Positions 18,425 to 28,005 are shown, counted from the first letter of the stretch. The stretch is 64,000 nucleotides of DNA from Calditrichota bacterium (GCA_013112635.1 JABFGF010000002.1:124001-188000), one strand, 5' to 3'. Numbers and translations: made by a program. The notes: generated by a model not told the origin, from the sequence alone.

Positions 18425-18790
18425 ATGAAAATCGAAAAAGTAAATTTAAATGAAAAACTCAAACAATTTTCAGATTATTGGAATCCAAGGATTGTTGGTG
18501 AATTAAATGGACATCAGGTAAAACTGGCAAAATTTCAGGGCGAATTTATTTGGCACACACACGAAAATGAAGACGAGTTATTTATGGTTCTAAAAGGTTC
18601 TTTTAAAATGGAATTCCGTGATAAAACCGTTCAACTTAATGAGGGTGAATTTCTAATTGTCCCAAAGGGAGTTGAACACAGGCCCGTGGCAAAAAATGAA
18701 GTTTCAGTATTGCTTTTTGAACCCGGCTCAACAATTAATACTGGAAATAACCCGAGTGATTTAACAAGAAATAATTTGGAGAAAATTTAA
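18425..18790 (+). CDS. Small cupin-domain protein
   Basis: 121 residues forming one cupin barrel. Motif 1 FIWHTHENEDELFMVLKGSF carries His44, His46 and Glu50; motif 2 is EGEFLIVPKGVEHRP with His85. These are the usual metal ligands. Such single-domain cupins may be enzymes or sensors; no specific reaction can be assigned. AGGGATTTT precedes the ATG. It follows the barrel gene closely and is probably co-transcribed with it. Confidence 0.88.
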   Translation: MKIEKVNLNEKLKQFSDYWNPRIVGELNGHQVKLAKFQGEFIWHTHENEDELFMVLKGSFKMEFRDKTVQLNEGEFLIVPKGVEHRPVAKNEVSVLLFEPGSTINTGNNPSDLTRNNLEKI

Positions 18791-18793
18791 AAA

Positions 18794-19306
18794 TTAAGAC
18801 AAATATTTTGAGTGAATTACTTTCATATGGTGAATTACATGACCAATCATAACATGTGCTATTGCCCTTACAGATGCAGGAAAGCCATTTGCCGTTCCGA
18901 TATTTTGCCACATATCCGGAGAAAATGACCTTAACAGAGCTATTGAAGCTTTGCGCATGTGATAAAATTGTTCTACAAGCTCACTGAGTGTTAAATGGGA
19001 TTGGTCACTGTTTTTAATATAGTCGTCCTGTTCAAACCCGGGAATCGGTGTGCTGTCTTTTCGGCTGATACGTAAAGCACGATACATAAAAACCAGCTCA
19101 ACATCTATCAAATGGGCAATAACTTGTTTAATACTCCACTTTCCCTCAGCATAACGATAATTCGCTTTTTCTTCGTCTACCTGTGCTAAAAACTCACAGA
19201 ACTGATCATTTTGTTTTTCCAATATTTGGAGTATATCCCCATTCGGTACAAGGTCAATATAACCCTGATAGTACTTTGCATATTCTGTTGATGCCGGACG
19301 TTCCAT
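18794..19306 (-). CDS. DinB/YfiT-family putative metalloenzyme
   Basis: 170 residues in the four-helix DinB fold. The hallmark segment AEGKWSIKQVIAHLIDVELV contains His65, and the C-terminal His156 and His160 in MIGHVIHHMKVIH complete the expected metal triad. Family members include thiol S-transferases and stress-induced proteins of unknown substrate. GGGAG lies before the ATG. It converges on the cupin gene with only three bases between the stops. Confidence 0.88.
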   Translation of the reverse strand: MERPASTEYAKYYQGYIDLVPNGDILQILEKQNDQFCEFLAQVDEEKANYRYAEGKWSIKQVIAHLIDVELVFMYRALRISRKDSTPIPGFEQDDYIKNSDQSHLTLSELVEQFYHMRKASIALLRSFSPDMWQNIGTANGFPASVRAIAHVMIGHVIHHMKVIHSKYLS

Positions 19307-19502
19307 GTATTATCTCCCGATTTTATAATTCTTTCCTTTTATAACCTTTTCAATACTCGTGCCAAAAATCATTTAATAAAATAATCACTGCTAATTTTTA
19401 CAAAAATGAACAGAAATAATATTTTTAAAAACTCATCAACATCTATTTGATGTTTATCCGGCTAATTTTATATCTTCACTTTTAATTTTTTTGGAGCTTT
19501 TT

Positions 19503-20048
19503 TTGTTAGTTCTTACAATATTTTTTGCAGGAACATCCGCCTTCTTTACAGCTTTATTGGAAACAAATATTTGGCTTTCTGCAAATCAGCCTTTGCCTAA
19601 GCAGGGTATCAAGCAAGTATTCCCATCACTTCTGGGACCGGTTCTTTTTTCAGTTATATATCTGCACAATCATTTTGTAATACAACTGATATCCGGATTA
19701 CTTTTTATTTTTATCAGCTTTGCCCAACTTGGAATAATTAAATTTAAAAAGGAATTCGCCTATTATTTTACAGTACATTTTTTACTGATCTGTGCGATCT
19801 CAGCGTTAAACGGATTGGCATGGCAACAAGCAGTATGGGGGCCTATAAGTTTTTTATTTCTCACGCCGCCTCTTATTTTTATTAGCAGAAAGCTGTCAAA
19901 ATTTAGCGGAAAAAGCCGAGAAAATGTGAATGAATTGTTAGAACTTACAGGGATCGTAAATAGTATATTCATTTTCATAATTGGTCTGGTGATTGCTTCA
20001 GATCGTGTTAGATTTTTAAAGAAAATTGTAAATTGGATATTTAATTAA
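19503..20048 (+). CDS. Hypothetical integral membrane protein, TTG start
   Basis: About 181 residues. The start is assigned to the TTG at 19503, six bases after GGAG; the upstream TTG at 19491 overlaps that ribosome site. There are about six hydrophobic segments, including LTIFFAGTSAFFTALL, LLGPVLFSVIYLH, LISGLLFIFISFAQL and SIFIFIIGLVIAS. I recognise no family or catalytic motif. It is nine bases upstream of the TlpA-like thioredoxin gene, so a role in membrane or redox biogenesis is possible but only inferred from position. Confidence 0.62.
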   Translation: MLVLTIFFAGTSAFFTALLETNIWLSANQPLPKQGIKQVFPSLLGPVLFSVIYLHNHFVIQLISGLLFIFISFAQLGIIKFKKEFAYYFTVHFLLICAISALNGLAWQQAVWGPISFLFLTPPLIFISRKLSKFSGKSRENVNELLELTGIVNSIFIFIIGLVIASDRVRFLKKIVNWIFN

Positions 20049-20057
20049 GGAGAAAGA

Positions 20058-20531
20058 ATGCGTCGCAAATTTCAAGTTACTGCAATCCTGATATTAAGTT
20101 TATTTTTAATTAGCCCATTGTTTGCCGCAAAAGCCAAGGACTTTAAATTTAAAGATTTGAATGGTAAAGAAATTTCATTATCAGATTATAAAGGCAAAGT
20201 TGTTTTGGTCAATTTTTGGGCAACCTGGTGCGGTCCATGTATTCATGAAATGCCATCATTGGAAAAACTTAACAAAACTTATAAAGATCAGGGATTCCAG
20301 GTTTTAGGATTGACAGTTAGCTCAAAAGAAAAACAAATACCGGCAATTGTTAAAAAAACCGGAGTAACATATCCAATCCTTCTCGATGCCGAGCCTGCTG
20401 TTTCTAACTTTGGCGGATTTAATTCAATCCCGCAAACCTTTATAATTAACCGTGAAGGTGAAATTGTAAAAAGAATCGAAGGACCACGTCCATTTGAAGT
20501 TTTTGAGAAAGAAATAAAAAAACTGCTCTAA
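20058..20531 (+). CDS. TlpA-family exported thioredoxin
   Basis: 157 residues. A signal peptide covers ~1-24 (ILILSLFLISPLFAAKA). The thioredoxin fold has ATWCGPCIHEMPSL with redox Cys58 and Cys61, and the cis-proline region FNSIPQTFIINREGEIV. It resembles TlpA/ResA reductases that keep periplasmic cysteines reduced, for example in cytochrome c maturation. AAGGAGA precedes the ATG. A strong terminator lies about 115 bases downstream. Confidence 0.92.
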   Translation: MRRKFQVTAILILSLFLISPLFAAKAKDFKFKDLNGKEISLSDYKGKVVLVNFWATWCGPCIHEMPSLEKLNKTYKDQGFQVLGLTVSSKEKQIPAIVKKTGVTYPILLDAEPAVSNFGGFNSIPQTFIINREGEIVKRIEGPRPFEVFEKEIKKLL

Positions 20532-20543
20532 AAAAATGAGAGC

Positions 20544-20556
20544 TGTCATTCAGAGC
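20544..20556 (+). repeat. Fragment matching the intergenic palindrome at 46986
   Basis: The 13 bases TGTCATTCAGAGC are identical to the left end of the palindrome at 46986-47060. No matching right arm is seen here, so it may be a decayed copy or chance. Confidence 0.3.
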
Positions 20557-20646
20557 AGCCATTTCAATGCAATGAGTCCCATAAAAAAAAATGTATAATC
20601 ATTTTTGGGGTGCATCACTACCATTTTGCTTGAAAACTTCCAAAAT

Positions 20647-20681
20647 AAAAACCGGATCAAATATTTGATACCGGTTTTTTT
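20647..20681. terminator. Strong intrinsic terminator between tlpA-like gene and anmK
   Basis: A near-perfect stem pairs AAAACCGG-ATCAAAT with ATTTGAT-A-CCGGTTTT; only one base bulges. It has flanking A and T runs and ends in seven T residues. The symmetry would let it act in both directions. Confidence 0.88.
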
Positions 20682-20729
20682 ATTGCCCCAAAAAACCTAA
20701 ATTGTGGATTCACAAAAATTAATAATATC

Positions 20730-21914
20730 ATGTCTGCCTTAAAAAACCTACAAAATAAAAAGTGTTTAAATATTTTAGGATTAATGTCTGGTACATCCTG
20801 CGATGGTCTGGATATTGCCCTCTTGGAAGTTTGCGGTTCTGCTCAGCAAACCCATTTTAGACTTAAGAAATCCTGCAATGTGTCTTATTCTCGCACAAGA
20901 AAAAAAGAGCTGCTGCAGTTCATTTCAAAAAATGAACACACCTTAAAAGAAATAAGCCAATTCAATTTTTATATGGCAGAAGTTTGGTCAGAGCAAATTA
21001 AACAATTCCTGAAAAATGAAAATCTTACAGAAAAAGATATTGACCTTGTGGCTAGTCACGGTCAAACAATTTGGCATGAACCTCAGCCAGAAAACTTTTT
21101 AGGAGAATCAATTTCGTCAACACTACAAATGGGTGATCCTGGTGTCCTTGCAGCTTTGTTAAAAATTCCGGTAGTTGGTGATTTCCGGGTTGCGGATGTT
21201 GCATTGGGCGGACAAGGCGCACCTCTTATTCCTTACTTTGACTGGGTTTTCTTTTCGCAGTTCAAGAAAAACATCCTGGCATTAAATATAGGCGGCATTT
21301 CAAATATTACCATTATCCCGGCTAATGGGGATTTTGAAAAAGTGACTGCATTTGATTGTGGTCCTGGAAATATGTTGATCGATTCTGTTTGCCAGAAATT
21401 GCTTAACATCCCTTTTGATGAAAATGGCAAGATTGCTGCTTCCGGGAAAAACAACCCGTCCCTGTTTGAATACCTTCAAGAGTTGGATACTTTCGCTAAA
21501 ATCAAGCCACCAAAATCTACAGGCCGGGAATTATACAATCAGCAGTATGTAAATAAATTAATCGGTTTTGCAGAAACAAGAAAAATTAGCACAAAAGATT
21601 TTGTCCATACTTTAACAAAGTACACAGCCTACGCAATTTTTAACAGCAGCCAACAATTTATAAATGGCTCGATTGAGGAATTGGCCATTGCGGGTGGTGG
21701 GGCAAAAAATGGATTTCTAGTCAAGTTATTAAAGCAATTTTTTACGGATGTCAAAATAAAACCAACTTCTTTTTATGGCCTGGATGAAGAGTTTAAAGAA
21801 GCTATCGGATTTGCCATATTAGCCAATGAAACAATCCGCGGAAAATCATCAAATGTTCCATCGGCAACGGGTGCGAAACACGCAGCTGTTCTTGGTAAAA
21901 TCTGTTTGGTTTAA
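20730..21914 (+). CDS. anmK: Anhydro-N-acetylmuramic acid kinase
   Basis: 394 residues, normal for AnmK. The ATP-binding signature GLMSGTSCDGLDIALLEV is near residue 17. Other family blocks are VASHGQTIWHEP, VGDFRVADVALGGQGAPLIP, LNIGGISNIT, FDCGPGNMLID and a closing TGAKHAAVLGKI. It converts anhydroMurNAc from cell-wall turnover to MurNAc-6-phosphate in the cytosol. The next recycling enzyme, MurQ, is not adjacent. No clear Shine-Dalgarno is seen; the upstream terminator implies its own promoter. Confidence 0.95.
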   Translation: MSALKNLQNKKCLNILGLMSGTSCDGLDIALLEVCGSAQQTHFRLKKSCNVSYSRTRKKELLQFISKNEHTLKEISQFNFYMAEVWSEQIKQFLKNENLTEKDIDLVASHGQTIWHEPQPENFLGESISSTLQMGDPGVLAALLKIPVVGDFRVADVALGGQGAPLIPYFDWVFFSQFKKNILALNIGGISNITIIPANGDFEKVTAFDCGPGNMLIDSVCQKLLNIPFDENGKIAASGKNNPSLFEYLQELDTFAKIKPPKSTGRELYNQQYVNKLIGFAETRKISTKDFVHTLTKYTAYAIFNSSQQFINGSIEELAIAGGGAKNGFLVKLLKQFFTDVKIKPTSFYGLDEEFKEAIGFAILANETIRGKSSNVPSATGAKHAAVLGKICLV

Positions 21915-21927
21915 ACAAAAACATTTC

Positions 21928-22010
21928 CCACGGATTGCACGAATTGGCACAAAAAAAAATACTTAATAAAACTTCTAAATAAAATCCGTGTTAATTCGTG
22001 TAATCCGTAG
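21928..22010. repeat. Intergenic palindromic repeat (CACGGATT...AATCCGTAG type)
   Basis: Left arm 21929-21950 (CACGGATTGCACGAATTGGC) and right arm 21988-22010 (GTGTTAATTCGTGTAATCCG) are imperfect inverted copies, matching at about 19 of 23 positions, separated by an A-rich centre. It fills the gap between anmK and the B3/4 gene. Similar sequences recur in FCB genomes in my experience. It probably also ends anmK transcription. Confidence 0.65.
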
Positions 22011-22022
22011 ATTAAAATACAT

Positions 22023-22700
22023 ATGAAAACCATTCATTTTTCAGATTCGATAAAAACAAAAATACAATCTTTGCAATTTGGATTGATTGAGGCGAATGGA
22101 GTAAAAGTCGGTCCTGCCGGTGAAGGCTTTGAAACTGAGCTTGAAAAGCTGATCGCTGAGTTAAAGGAAAAATTTGCCAACAAGGCTCCTTCCGAAGATC
22201 TGATTGTTTCGGCCATTAGGCGCATGTATCGCGAAGTGGGTTGGGAGCCAACCAAATACCGACCTTCCTCAGAAGCTCTGATTCGCCGTCTGATACAAGG
22301 CAAAGGATTATACAGCATTAACAATCTTGTGGATTATGGCAATCTTGTTTCGGCACGGTTTCACGTCCCAATGGGTTTGTATGATCTTGATAAGGTACAG
22401 GGCGATATTTTTATCGATACGGGGAAAGAAGGGGAAAGCTACGCAGGTATTAGCAAGCCCCAAATTCGGGCAACAGGCAAGATTATTTTAAGGGATGATT
22501 TAGGCGTTTTTGGTAACCCGACAGCAGACTCTGCACGGACATCAATTCGGGAAGATACAAAACATGTGTTGGCGGTTTTCTTTTGCCCGGCAACATTGCA
22601 GACAAGTTATATCAAAGAAACGATTCAACAATTAGCCAGCTTTTATACAAGGTTTACCACAGAACAAAATGTAACTACACATATCCAAATTGTAGAATAA
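22023..22700 (+). CDS. Stand-alone B3/B4 (PheT editing-like) domain protein
   Basis: 225 residues. The region EALIRRLIQGKGLYSINNLV then DYGNLVSARFHVPMGLYDLD is characteristic of free-standing B3/B4 domains, the module that edits mischarged tRNA in phenylalanyl-tRNA synthetase beta chains. Further blocks are SARTSIREDTKHVLAVFFCP and a C-terminal amphipathic helix. Free-standing members are thought to act in aminoacyl-tRNA quality control, but the substrate is unproven. The gene has no good Shine-Dalgarno and ends one base before the convergent subtilase stop. Confidence 0.8.
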   Translation: MKTIHFSDSIKTKIQSLQFGLIEANGVKVGPAGEGFETELEKLIAELKEKFANKAPSEDLIVSAIRRMYREVGWEPTKYRPSSEALIRRLIQGKGLYSINNLVDYGNLVSARFHVPMGLYDLDKVQGDIFIDTGKEGESYAGISKPQIRATGKIILRDDLGVFGNPTADSARTSIREDTKHVLAVFFCPATLQTSYIKETIQQLASFYTRFTTEQNVTTHIQIVE

Positions 22701-22701
22701 A

Positions 22702-24408
22702 CTATTTTAAATAAACCAGTTTGCCACTTTTATTTATTTTTCTACCGGTAGCCATATTTTTGCCATCAATGTGATAAAAATAAATCCCACTGGCTTTGAG
22801 TAAATTCCCACTAATAATTTCAAACTCCCCGGCGTTGACAAACTTTTGTGGAAATGAATAAACGCGCCTGCCCAAAGCATCATAAACTGTAATCTTTGCA
22901 CGGCTCAAATTGCTTACATCATAATGTATTTTTGTAGAGCTGGTGAAAAGGCGATTTAGAGATTTTGGAGTTGGTGCTGGAGGTTTAGGCAAAGAATCAT
23001 TTAGAATATATTCATAAGCCGCCTCAATATTTAAAACACCGTATCCCAAAAGGTTATCCGGATCATTTGCCTGGCTGGCTGTTTTACGTATTGCATCTCG
23101 AACTTCAGGCGGTGTAATATCAGGAAATGCCTCAACAAGTAATGCAATTGCACCTGCCGTCAACGGACTTGAAAATGAGGTTCCAGAACCACTTGAAAAA
23201 GTTTCATCGTTAGAATATGAAGCCCTGTAAACACCAGTTCCCTGAGCACATACGTCTGGTTTAATGCGCCCATCGGCTGTTGGCCCAAAAGAAGATTGAC
23301 CCCAATAAGAATCATCTTTATAAACACCGCCAACAGTAATTACAAATTCGCCATCAGCGGGTGCATTTAAAGAATTTGGTACATCAGAACCACCATTATT
23401 TCCTGCTGAGTTTACAACGATCATTCCCTTTGCTTCTGCTGTAATTGTTGCCAAGGTAGTTACTGCTGTTTTGCCATCCATATCTTCCCAGGTATACCAG
23501 TCACTGTATCCCAAAGAGCTATTTACAATATCGGCACCCATAGCTTCTGCTCTTTCTAATCCAGCCACCCAATTATCTTCTTCAATTTGAATTTCATCAG
23601 CATCAATTTCCGTTTTATAAAGCAAGAAAGAGGCATTGTATGCCGCACCAATTAGCATTCCCGGACTGTTTCCACCGACAACAGAAAGTGTCATTGTACC
23701 ATGCCATCCTTCAGTTGGTTTTGCCGCCGCATCAGCGACATCCGTATCAAGATTTATAAAATCCCATGTATCTAAAACAGTCAAGGAATCAAAAACTTTG
23801 TGCGTATTATAGCGGTTAAAACCATCATCTAACATAGCTATAACTACACCCTTACCTGTAAACCCTTTTTCATGCAAAACAGTTACCCCAATTTGTTCAA
23901 CCTGAGGTTTTGACTTTCCATAATTTAAAGTGTCCTCAGAAAATGCTATTGCAGGTTTTTCGAGAATACTGTTTTCCTCTTTTTTATACTTTTTCTTGTA
24001 AGTCTTAACAAGACGGATATTGTCGACAAAATCCAATCCCTTAATTTGCTCAATTTGCTCAGGTTTGATTTTTACACTGACGGCATTTAACCAACGCGAA
24101 GTGCTGTTAAATTTTAATGCATAATTTTTTATTTGATCGATATAATCCGGATAAACAGGATAATCGCTAAAAGATACGAAAGGAAAATTTTGCATTTTGC
24201 TTCTGCGCTTCACAGCCCTTTCACTCAAATATTCATTTACCTCATAAACAGACAAATCCTTTTCCGGGCCTTTGTCTTTAAAGAAAATCCAAATATTTAC
24301 ACTTCTCCCGGGATTATCATTTATATAATTTATGATAGATCTTTCAACTTCTGCTGAAAAGAGGCTTGCTGTAAATATAAAAATTAAGATCAAAATTGAA
24401 CGCATCAT
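22702..24408 (-). CDS. Secreted subtilisin-family (S8) peptidase with C-terminal sorting-like domain
   Basis: 568 residues. A signal peptide covers ~1-19 and a propeptide-like region reaches ~165. The catalytic residues are Asp194 (VIAMLDDGF), His236 (GWHGTM), oxyanion Asn337 (NSAGNNGG) and Ser411 (GSGTSFSSP). The last ~85 residues (KIHYDVSNLSRAKITVYDAL, SGIYFYHIDG, SGKLVYLK) form a beta-sandwich like type-A T9SS sorting domains. The second ATG (24405) has better spacing to AAAGGA than the first. Probably exported and surface-attached or released. No partner genes adjacent. Confidence 0.9.
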   Translation of the reverse strand: MMRSILILIFIFTASLFSAEVERSIINYINDNPGRSVNIWIFFKDKGPEKDLSVYEVNEYLSERAVKRRSKMQNFPFVSFSDYPVYPDYIDQIKNYALKFNSTSRWLNAVSVKIKPEQIEQIKGLDFVDNIRLVKTYKKKYKKEENSILEKPAIAFSEDTLNYGKSKPQVEQIGVTVLHEKGFTGKGVVIAMLDDGFNRYNTHKVFDSLTVLDTWDFINLDTDVADAAAKPTEGWHGTMTLSVVGGNSPGMLIGAAYNASFLLYKTEIDADEIQIEEDNWVAGLERAEAMGADIVNSSLGYSDWYTWEDMDGKTAVTTLATITAEAKGMIVVNSAGNNGGSDVPNSLNAPADGEFVITVGGVYKDDSYWGQSSFGPTADGRIKPDVCAQGTGVYRASYSNDETFSSGSGTSFSSPLTAGAIALLVEAFPDITPPEVRDAIRKTASQANDPDNLLGYGVLNIEAAYEYILNDSLPKPPAPTPKSLNRLFTSSTKIHYDVSNLSRAKITVYDALGRRVYSFPQKFVNAGEFEIISGNLLKASGIYFYHIDGKNMATGRKINKSGKLVYLK

Positions 24409-24609
24409 TATCCTTTTAATTATTGGCGCTTATTTTAAGCAAAAATGATTATAAATCCATAACAAATGAGTAAAGGGTATAAAACAAAAAAAGTTCTGTT
24501 AAGTTGAATGCTTTTTCAGAACGGCTTAAAAATAAATAGTATTATGTCACAATGAAAATACATTGTTTCCAAATCAAAATCTGTAATCAGCACATCGGAA
24601 GTATAATAT

Positions 24610-24984
24610 TTAGTATGTGCCCAGCCAGGTTATTAAAGAAAGAATAAAAAATATTATCCAGACAAGATGCCTACCATGAGACATAAAAACGGATAAAATT
24701 CCACTGAACAAATAGAAGTTTGACATTACCCTGCCAACTATAATAATTGAATCATCAAGAGGACGAAAAGCAAAAACAATCAATAAAACGGCAGAGCTCC
24801 AGCTGGCAAGTGTGGCCAGGTGCCAGGCTCCTCGTAGTGTCCGGTTTACAAATTTTTCTGTACCAATATCTGTTTTTAATTCCTTTTGGCGTAAACGTGG
24901 CAGAAAAAATCGTTCCCCTAAAAGTGAGTGCGCAAAACCAACAATAAACGCCAGGATTCCTGAGATAAAGAAATATGTGTTCAT
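24610..24984 (-). CDS. Hypothetical four-TM membrane protein
   Basis: 124 residues with four hydrophobic segments: YFFISGILAFIVGFAHSLLG, LATLASWSSAVLLIVFAF, VMSNFYLFSGILSVFMS, and HLVWIIFFILSLITWLG. Charged residues RFFLPRLRQKELK follow the first. The histidines in AHSLLGER, AWHL and SHGRHLVW might bind a cofactor, but this is speculation. I do not recognise the family. AAAGGA lies somewhat far (about 11 bases) from the ATG. Confidence 0.6.
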   Translation of the reverse strand: MNTYFFISGILAFIVGFAHSLLGERFFLPRLRQKELKTDIGTEKFVNRTLRGAWHLATLASWSSAVLLIVFAFRPLDDSIIIVGRVMSNFYLFSGILSVFMSHGRHLVWIIFFILSLITWLGTY

Positions 24985-25006
24985 TATAAATTCGTCCTTT
25001 TAAAAA

Positions 25007-26002
25007 TTAAGCCAGCTTATAAACATCTTTCGCAATTTTTAAATAAACATTTTTAATTATCTCTTCATGTTTATTTTTATCATGCAAAGCTGCCATGTTC
25101 CACCAACCCGCTTTGTGAAAATCATTCAGGTTCCACCAGCCAATCTGATCCATATGGTCTGCATCAATGGGAAATCTTTTTTGGCGGATTTGCTTAACCT
25201 TGTTTTTGGATTTTAGCTGTTTTGTCCACTTTTGTGAGGTGACACAAACAAGTCCATCATTCTCACCTTCAGATTCATTAATCAATTTCCAGGATGGCTG
25301 AAATGGTATAAAAGTCTGTTCATAATCCTTTTTTGTATAATAAACCTGGTAGATTACATCATTGCCAGCTTCATAATCTTTGGCATAAAGGTTAAAGTTT
25401 TCGCATTCTCTGGTTGTTAAACTATTAATTCCCTCGAGATTCATAAAGTTTCCCACTAACCCAAGAATCTTATCCACACCTTTTTCAACCACGTAGTCAG
25501 CCAGTACAGATCCTAAGTGCGGAGTACCGATCGTGCTTAAACTGAAAACAGAATCCGCCATTTTTTGATTTATAATCATATAGCGTGCATCCAGGCCACC
25601 CATACTGTGTGCAATAATATGAACCTTATCTTTGCCTGTTTCTTTTAAAACACGTTTTACTTCAACCGTCAAATCTTTCGCCCGGGTTTTTACATCCGCC
25701 GCCCAGCTAACACGGGAATGATGCACATCAAAGCCATTTTTTTTGAGATGGCTGGCTATTCCTTTAAAATAGTGAAAGCGGTCGGAGACAAAGCTGAAAT
25801 CGTAAATAGAAAGGTTTAGAGTAGTAAAAACAGAATCGATCAAAAAATCGGGGCGGGCAAAACCATGTGCAAGTATAATCGGATAATCATTTGATCTGCC
25901 GTTTTCTGATTCTCCTGGCGGCCTGAAAGGTTCAAATAGTTGCTGCAGATCTTCATCTTCAAATTCGAAATTAAAATCCAGTATTCCTTTTTTCTTACTC
26001 AT
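25007..26002 (-). CDS. Alpha/beta-hydrolase lipase (family I-like)
   Basis: 331 residues without a signal peptide. The oxyanion block YPIILAHGFARPDF and the nucleophile elbow HIIAHSMGGLDARYMI (A-H-S-M-G) are those of bacterial triacylglycerol lipases, as is STIGTPHLGSVLADYV after it. The region SHLKKNGFDVHHSRVSWAAD also fits. The C-terminal DADHMDQIG likely supplies the catalytic His. Being cytosolic and close to phasin and PhaR genes, it may act on intracellular lipid or polyester; this is inference from location only. Confidence 0.82.
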   Translation of the reverse strand: MSKKKGILDFNFEFEDEDLQQLFEPFRPPGESENGRSNDYPIILAHGFARPDFLIDSVFTTLNLSIYDFSFVSDRFHYFKGIASHLKKNGFDVHHSRVSWAADVKTRAKDLTVEVKRVLKETGKDKVHIIAHSMGGLDARYMIINQKMADSVFSLSTIGTPHLGSVLADYVVEKGVDKILGLVGNFMNLEGINSLTTRECENFNLYAKDYEAGNDVIYQVYYTKKDYEQTFIPFQPSWKLINESEGENDGLVCVTSQKWTKQLKSKNKVKQIRQKRFPIDADHMDQIGWWNLNDFHKAGWWNMAALHDKNKHEEIIKNVYLKIAKDVYKLA

Positions 26003-26268
26003 ATGAGTTTAATTTCTAAAATCTTTATTCGTTAATCCTTGTTCGATATTTGTTTGGTTATGATTTTAGAACAAAAGACCAATCAAAGGTTTTTAAATTG
26101 GCTCTTTAAATCAAGATTGCCTTGTGCCGTTTCGACACTTTTAACAAAAATCGATATTAGTTCGTTATTCTCTTTATTTGCGGCACTTCAACACTTATTT
26201 TTTATTAGCAATTAAATCCAATTTTGATTTAAGAACAAGGAACACCGATCAACGATTTATGATTTTTA

Positions 26269-28005
26269 TTATGATTTTCCAAATATTGAAAGGCCGATTC
26301 CAAAAGCAAATAACATAATCCATAAATACGGATCTGATCCCTGGACCAATGCAATTACGCCGCCAACAATGCAAGATCCTGCAATTAGCCCACTGCGAAT
26401 TCCGGCCATAGGATTTGAATTATTTGTATCATCAATGGTCGATTCCCAAAAGCGTGTGGTGTTATGGATAATTTCCGGCAAGCGCATAACAAGATCAACC
26501 ATTTCCGGTACAGCCTGTAAAACATGTTCGCCTAAAAGTTTTGGGTTATAGCGCTCTTTGTAAATTTGCTGGATGTGTTTTTTGGAAAGTCCCGGTATAT
26601 CTAAATGTGGATCAAGAAAAAGCCCAACCCCTTCAAATGTGACAAGGGCCTTAACCATCAATGTCATTTCAACGGGAAAAAAGACATGATATTTTGCGCC
26701 TATGGAAAGCGATTCCAAAATAAGTTTTGCAATGCTAAAATTCCCATAAGCTGCCTGAAGACGAAATCTGTTAGAAAGATCGATTACTGCTCTCTTAAAA
26801 CCTGCGCCGTCACCATTTTTTGCCATTGTTGCCATGGAAAAAAGATATTTTGCAGAATTATCGATATCACCATTTACCAGGTAGTAAAAATAGTAAAGCA
26901 TGTTATGCTTGATTTTATCATCAAAACGGCCAACCATTCCCACATCAATAAAGCCGACTTTTGGCCCTGGCAAAACAATCAGGTTACCGGCATGTAAATC
27001 CGCATGAAAAAAACCATCCTGGTAAAGCATTTTTATAATTGAACCGGTACCAAGATCCACAACTTTGTGGATTTCCTTTTCACTGTATTTTTCAAAAACA
27101 GCCGGATCATTAGGTTTTACTCCATCAAAAAATTCCATACACAAAACATCTTCAGAGCTAAACTCGCGATAGATTTTCGGGAAAACGACATCTTCATATT
27201 TGGCAAAATTTGCGTTGAACATATCCGAGTGATCTGCTTCATAGGTTAGGTTTACTTCTTTTTCCGTATAACGGCAAAATTCCTCAATTATTGTTTTTGG
27301 CTGGTACTGAGGAATTATTAATGCAAGCAGGTTACCAAGAATTTTAAGCAGTTTTATGTCTGAAAGAATTATTTCACGGATATGGGGCTTTATAACTTTT
27401 AAAACAACTTTTTGGCCTTCAACTGTTGTTGCCATATGTACTTGCGCGATTGACGCTGTACCGACCGGATGTTCTTCAATATGGATAAAAGAATCAGAAA
27501 TTGGCCCTTTCAAACTATTTTCAATTATCGGCGCAATAAATTCAAAAGGAATTTCCGGTAATTTATCCAACAATTGTTTTAATTCATCTGTGATTATTTG
27601 AGGTAAAATATCTTCGCGAATGGCCATGATCTGGCCAAGTTTTATATAAGTAGGGCCAAGAATTTCCAACCTTCTGCGAAGCTGAACCTCAAATGGTTTT
27701 TTACGGAATTCTTTTTTTATAAATATTTTAAGAAAAAAAGCATAAGTGCGGGAAAACGGAGATCTTAAACCTTTGCGCTTATGTGCTGGCATTCCAGTCA
27801 CCTGCGCAACTTGTCCACCAATAATTAAGCCAAGTACATGCCGGTATAAAAGAAGGAAACGTTTAAAAACACCTTTATAAGATGCGAGCGGATTAAAGGA
27901 GAGTTTTGGCCGGTCATTATTTTTTGGAGTATCCAGCATTTTATTACCAGGTTTAATATCGCCGGTACCGGTTGCCTCTTTTTTTTGCTTTTCAGTTTCA
28001 ATCAT
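26269..28005 (-). CDS. ABC1/UbiB-family atypical kinase
   Basis: 578 residues. The kinase-like domain shows the family's KxGQ motif (YIKLGQIMAIRED, 122-125), ATP-site Lys203 (VLKVIKP), the catalytic-loop motif FHADLHAGN (Asp336, Asn341) and metal-binding Asp354 in GFIDVGMVG. Two hydrophobic helices at the end (AGSCIVGGVIALVQG; LWIMLFAFGIGLSIFG) anchor it to the membrane. Relatives support ubiquinone or other lipid metabolism. No ubiquinone or menaquinone genes are adjacent; neighbours are lipase, hemolysin III and phasin. A 265-bp gap to the lipase gene (26003-26268) contains no clear gene or terminator. Confidence 0.93.
   Translation of the reverse strand: MIETEKQKKEATGTGDIKPGNKMLDTPKNNDRPKLSFNPLASYKGVFKRFLLLYRHVLGLIIGGQVAQVTGMPAHKRKGLRSPFSRTYAFFLKIFIKKEFRKKPFEVQLRRRLEILGPTYIKLGQIMAIREDILPQIITDELKQLLDKLPEIPFEFIAPIIENSLKGPISDSFIHIEEHPVGTASIAQVHMATTVEGQKVVLKVIKPHIREIILSDIKLLKILGNLLALIIPQYQPKTIIEEFCRYTEKEVNLTYEADHSDMFNANFAKYEDVVFPKIYREFSSEDVLCMEFFDGVKPNDPAVFEKYSEKEIHKVVDLGTGSIIKMLYQDGFFHADLHAGNLIVLPGPKVGFIDVGMVGRFDDKIKHNMLYYFYYLVNGDIDNSAKYLFSMATMAKNGDGAGFKRAVIDLSNRFRLQAAYGNFSIAKLILESLSIGAKYHVFFPVEMTLMVKALVTFEGVGLFLDPHLDIPGLSKKHIQQIYKERYNPKLLGEHVLQAVPEMVDLVMRLPEIIHNTTRFWESTIDDTNNSNPMAGIRSGLIAGSCIVGGVIALVQGSDPYLWIMLFAFGIGLSIFGKS

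Noticed and set aside
26003-26268. Possible inverted repeat (GTTAATCCTTGTTCG / AACAAGGAACACCGATC) in the lipase-UbiB gap
   Set aside because: Similarity between the arms is patchy and the spacing large; it could be a decayed intergenic element but I cannot support it.
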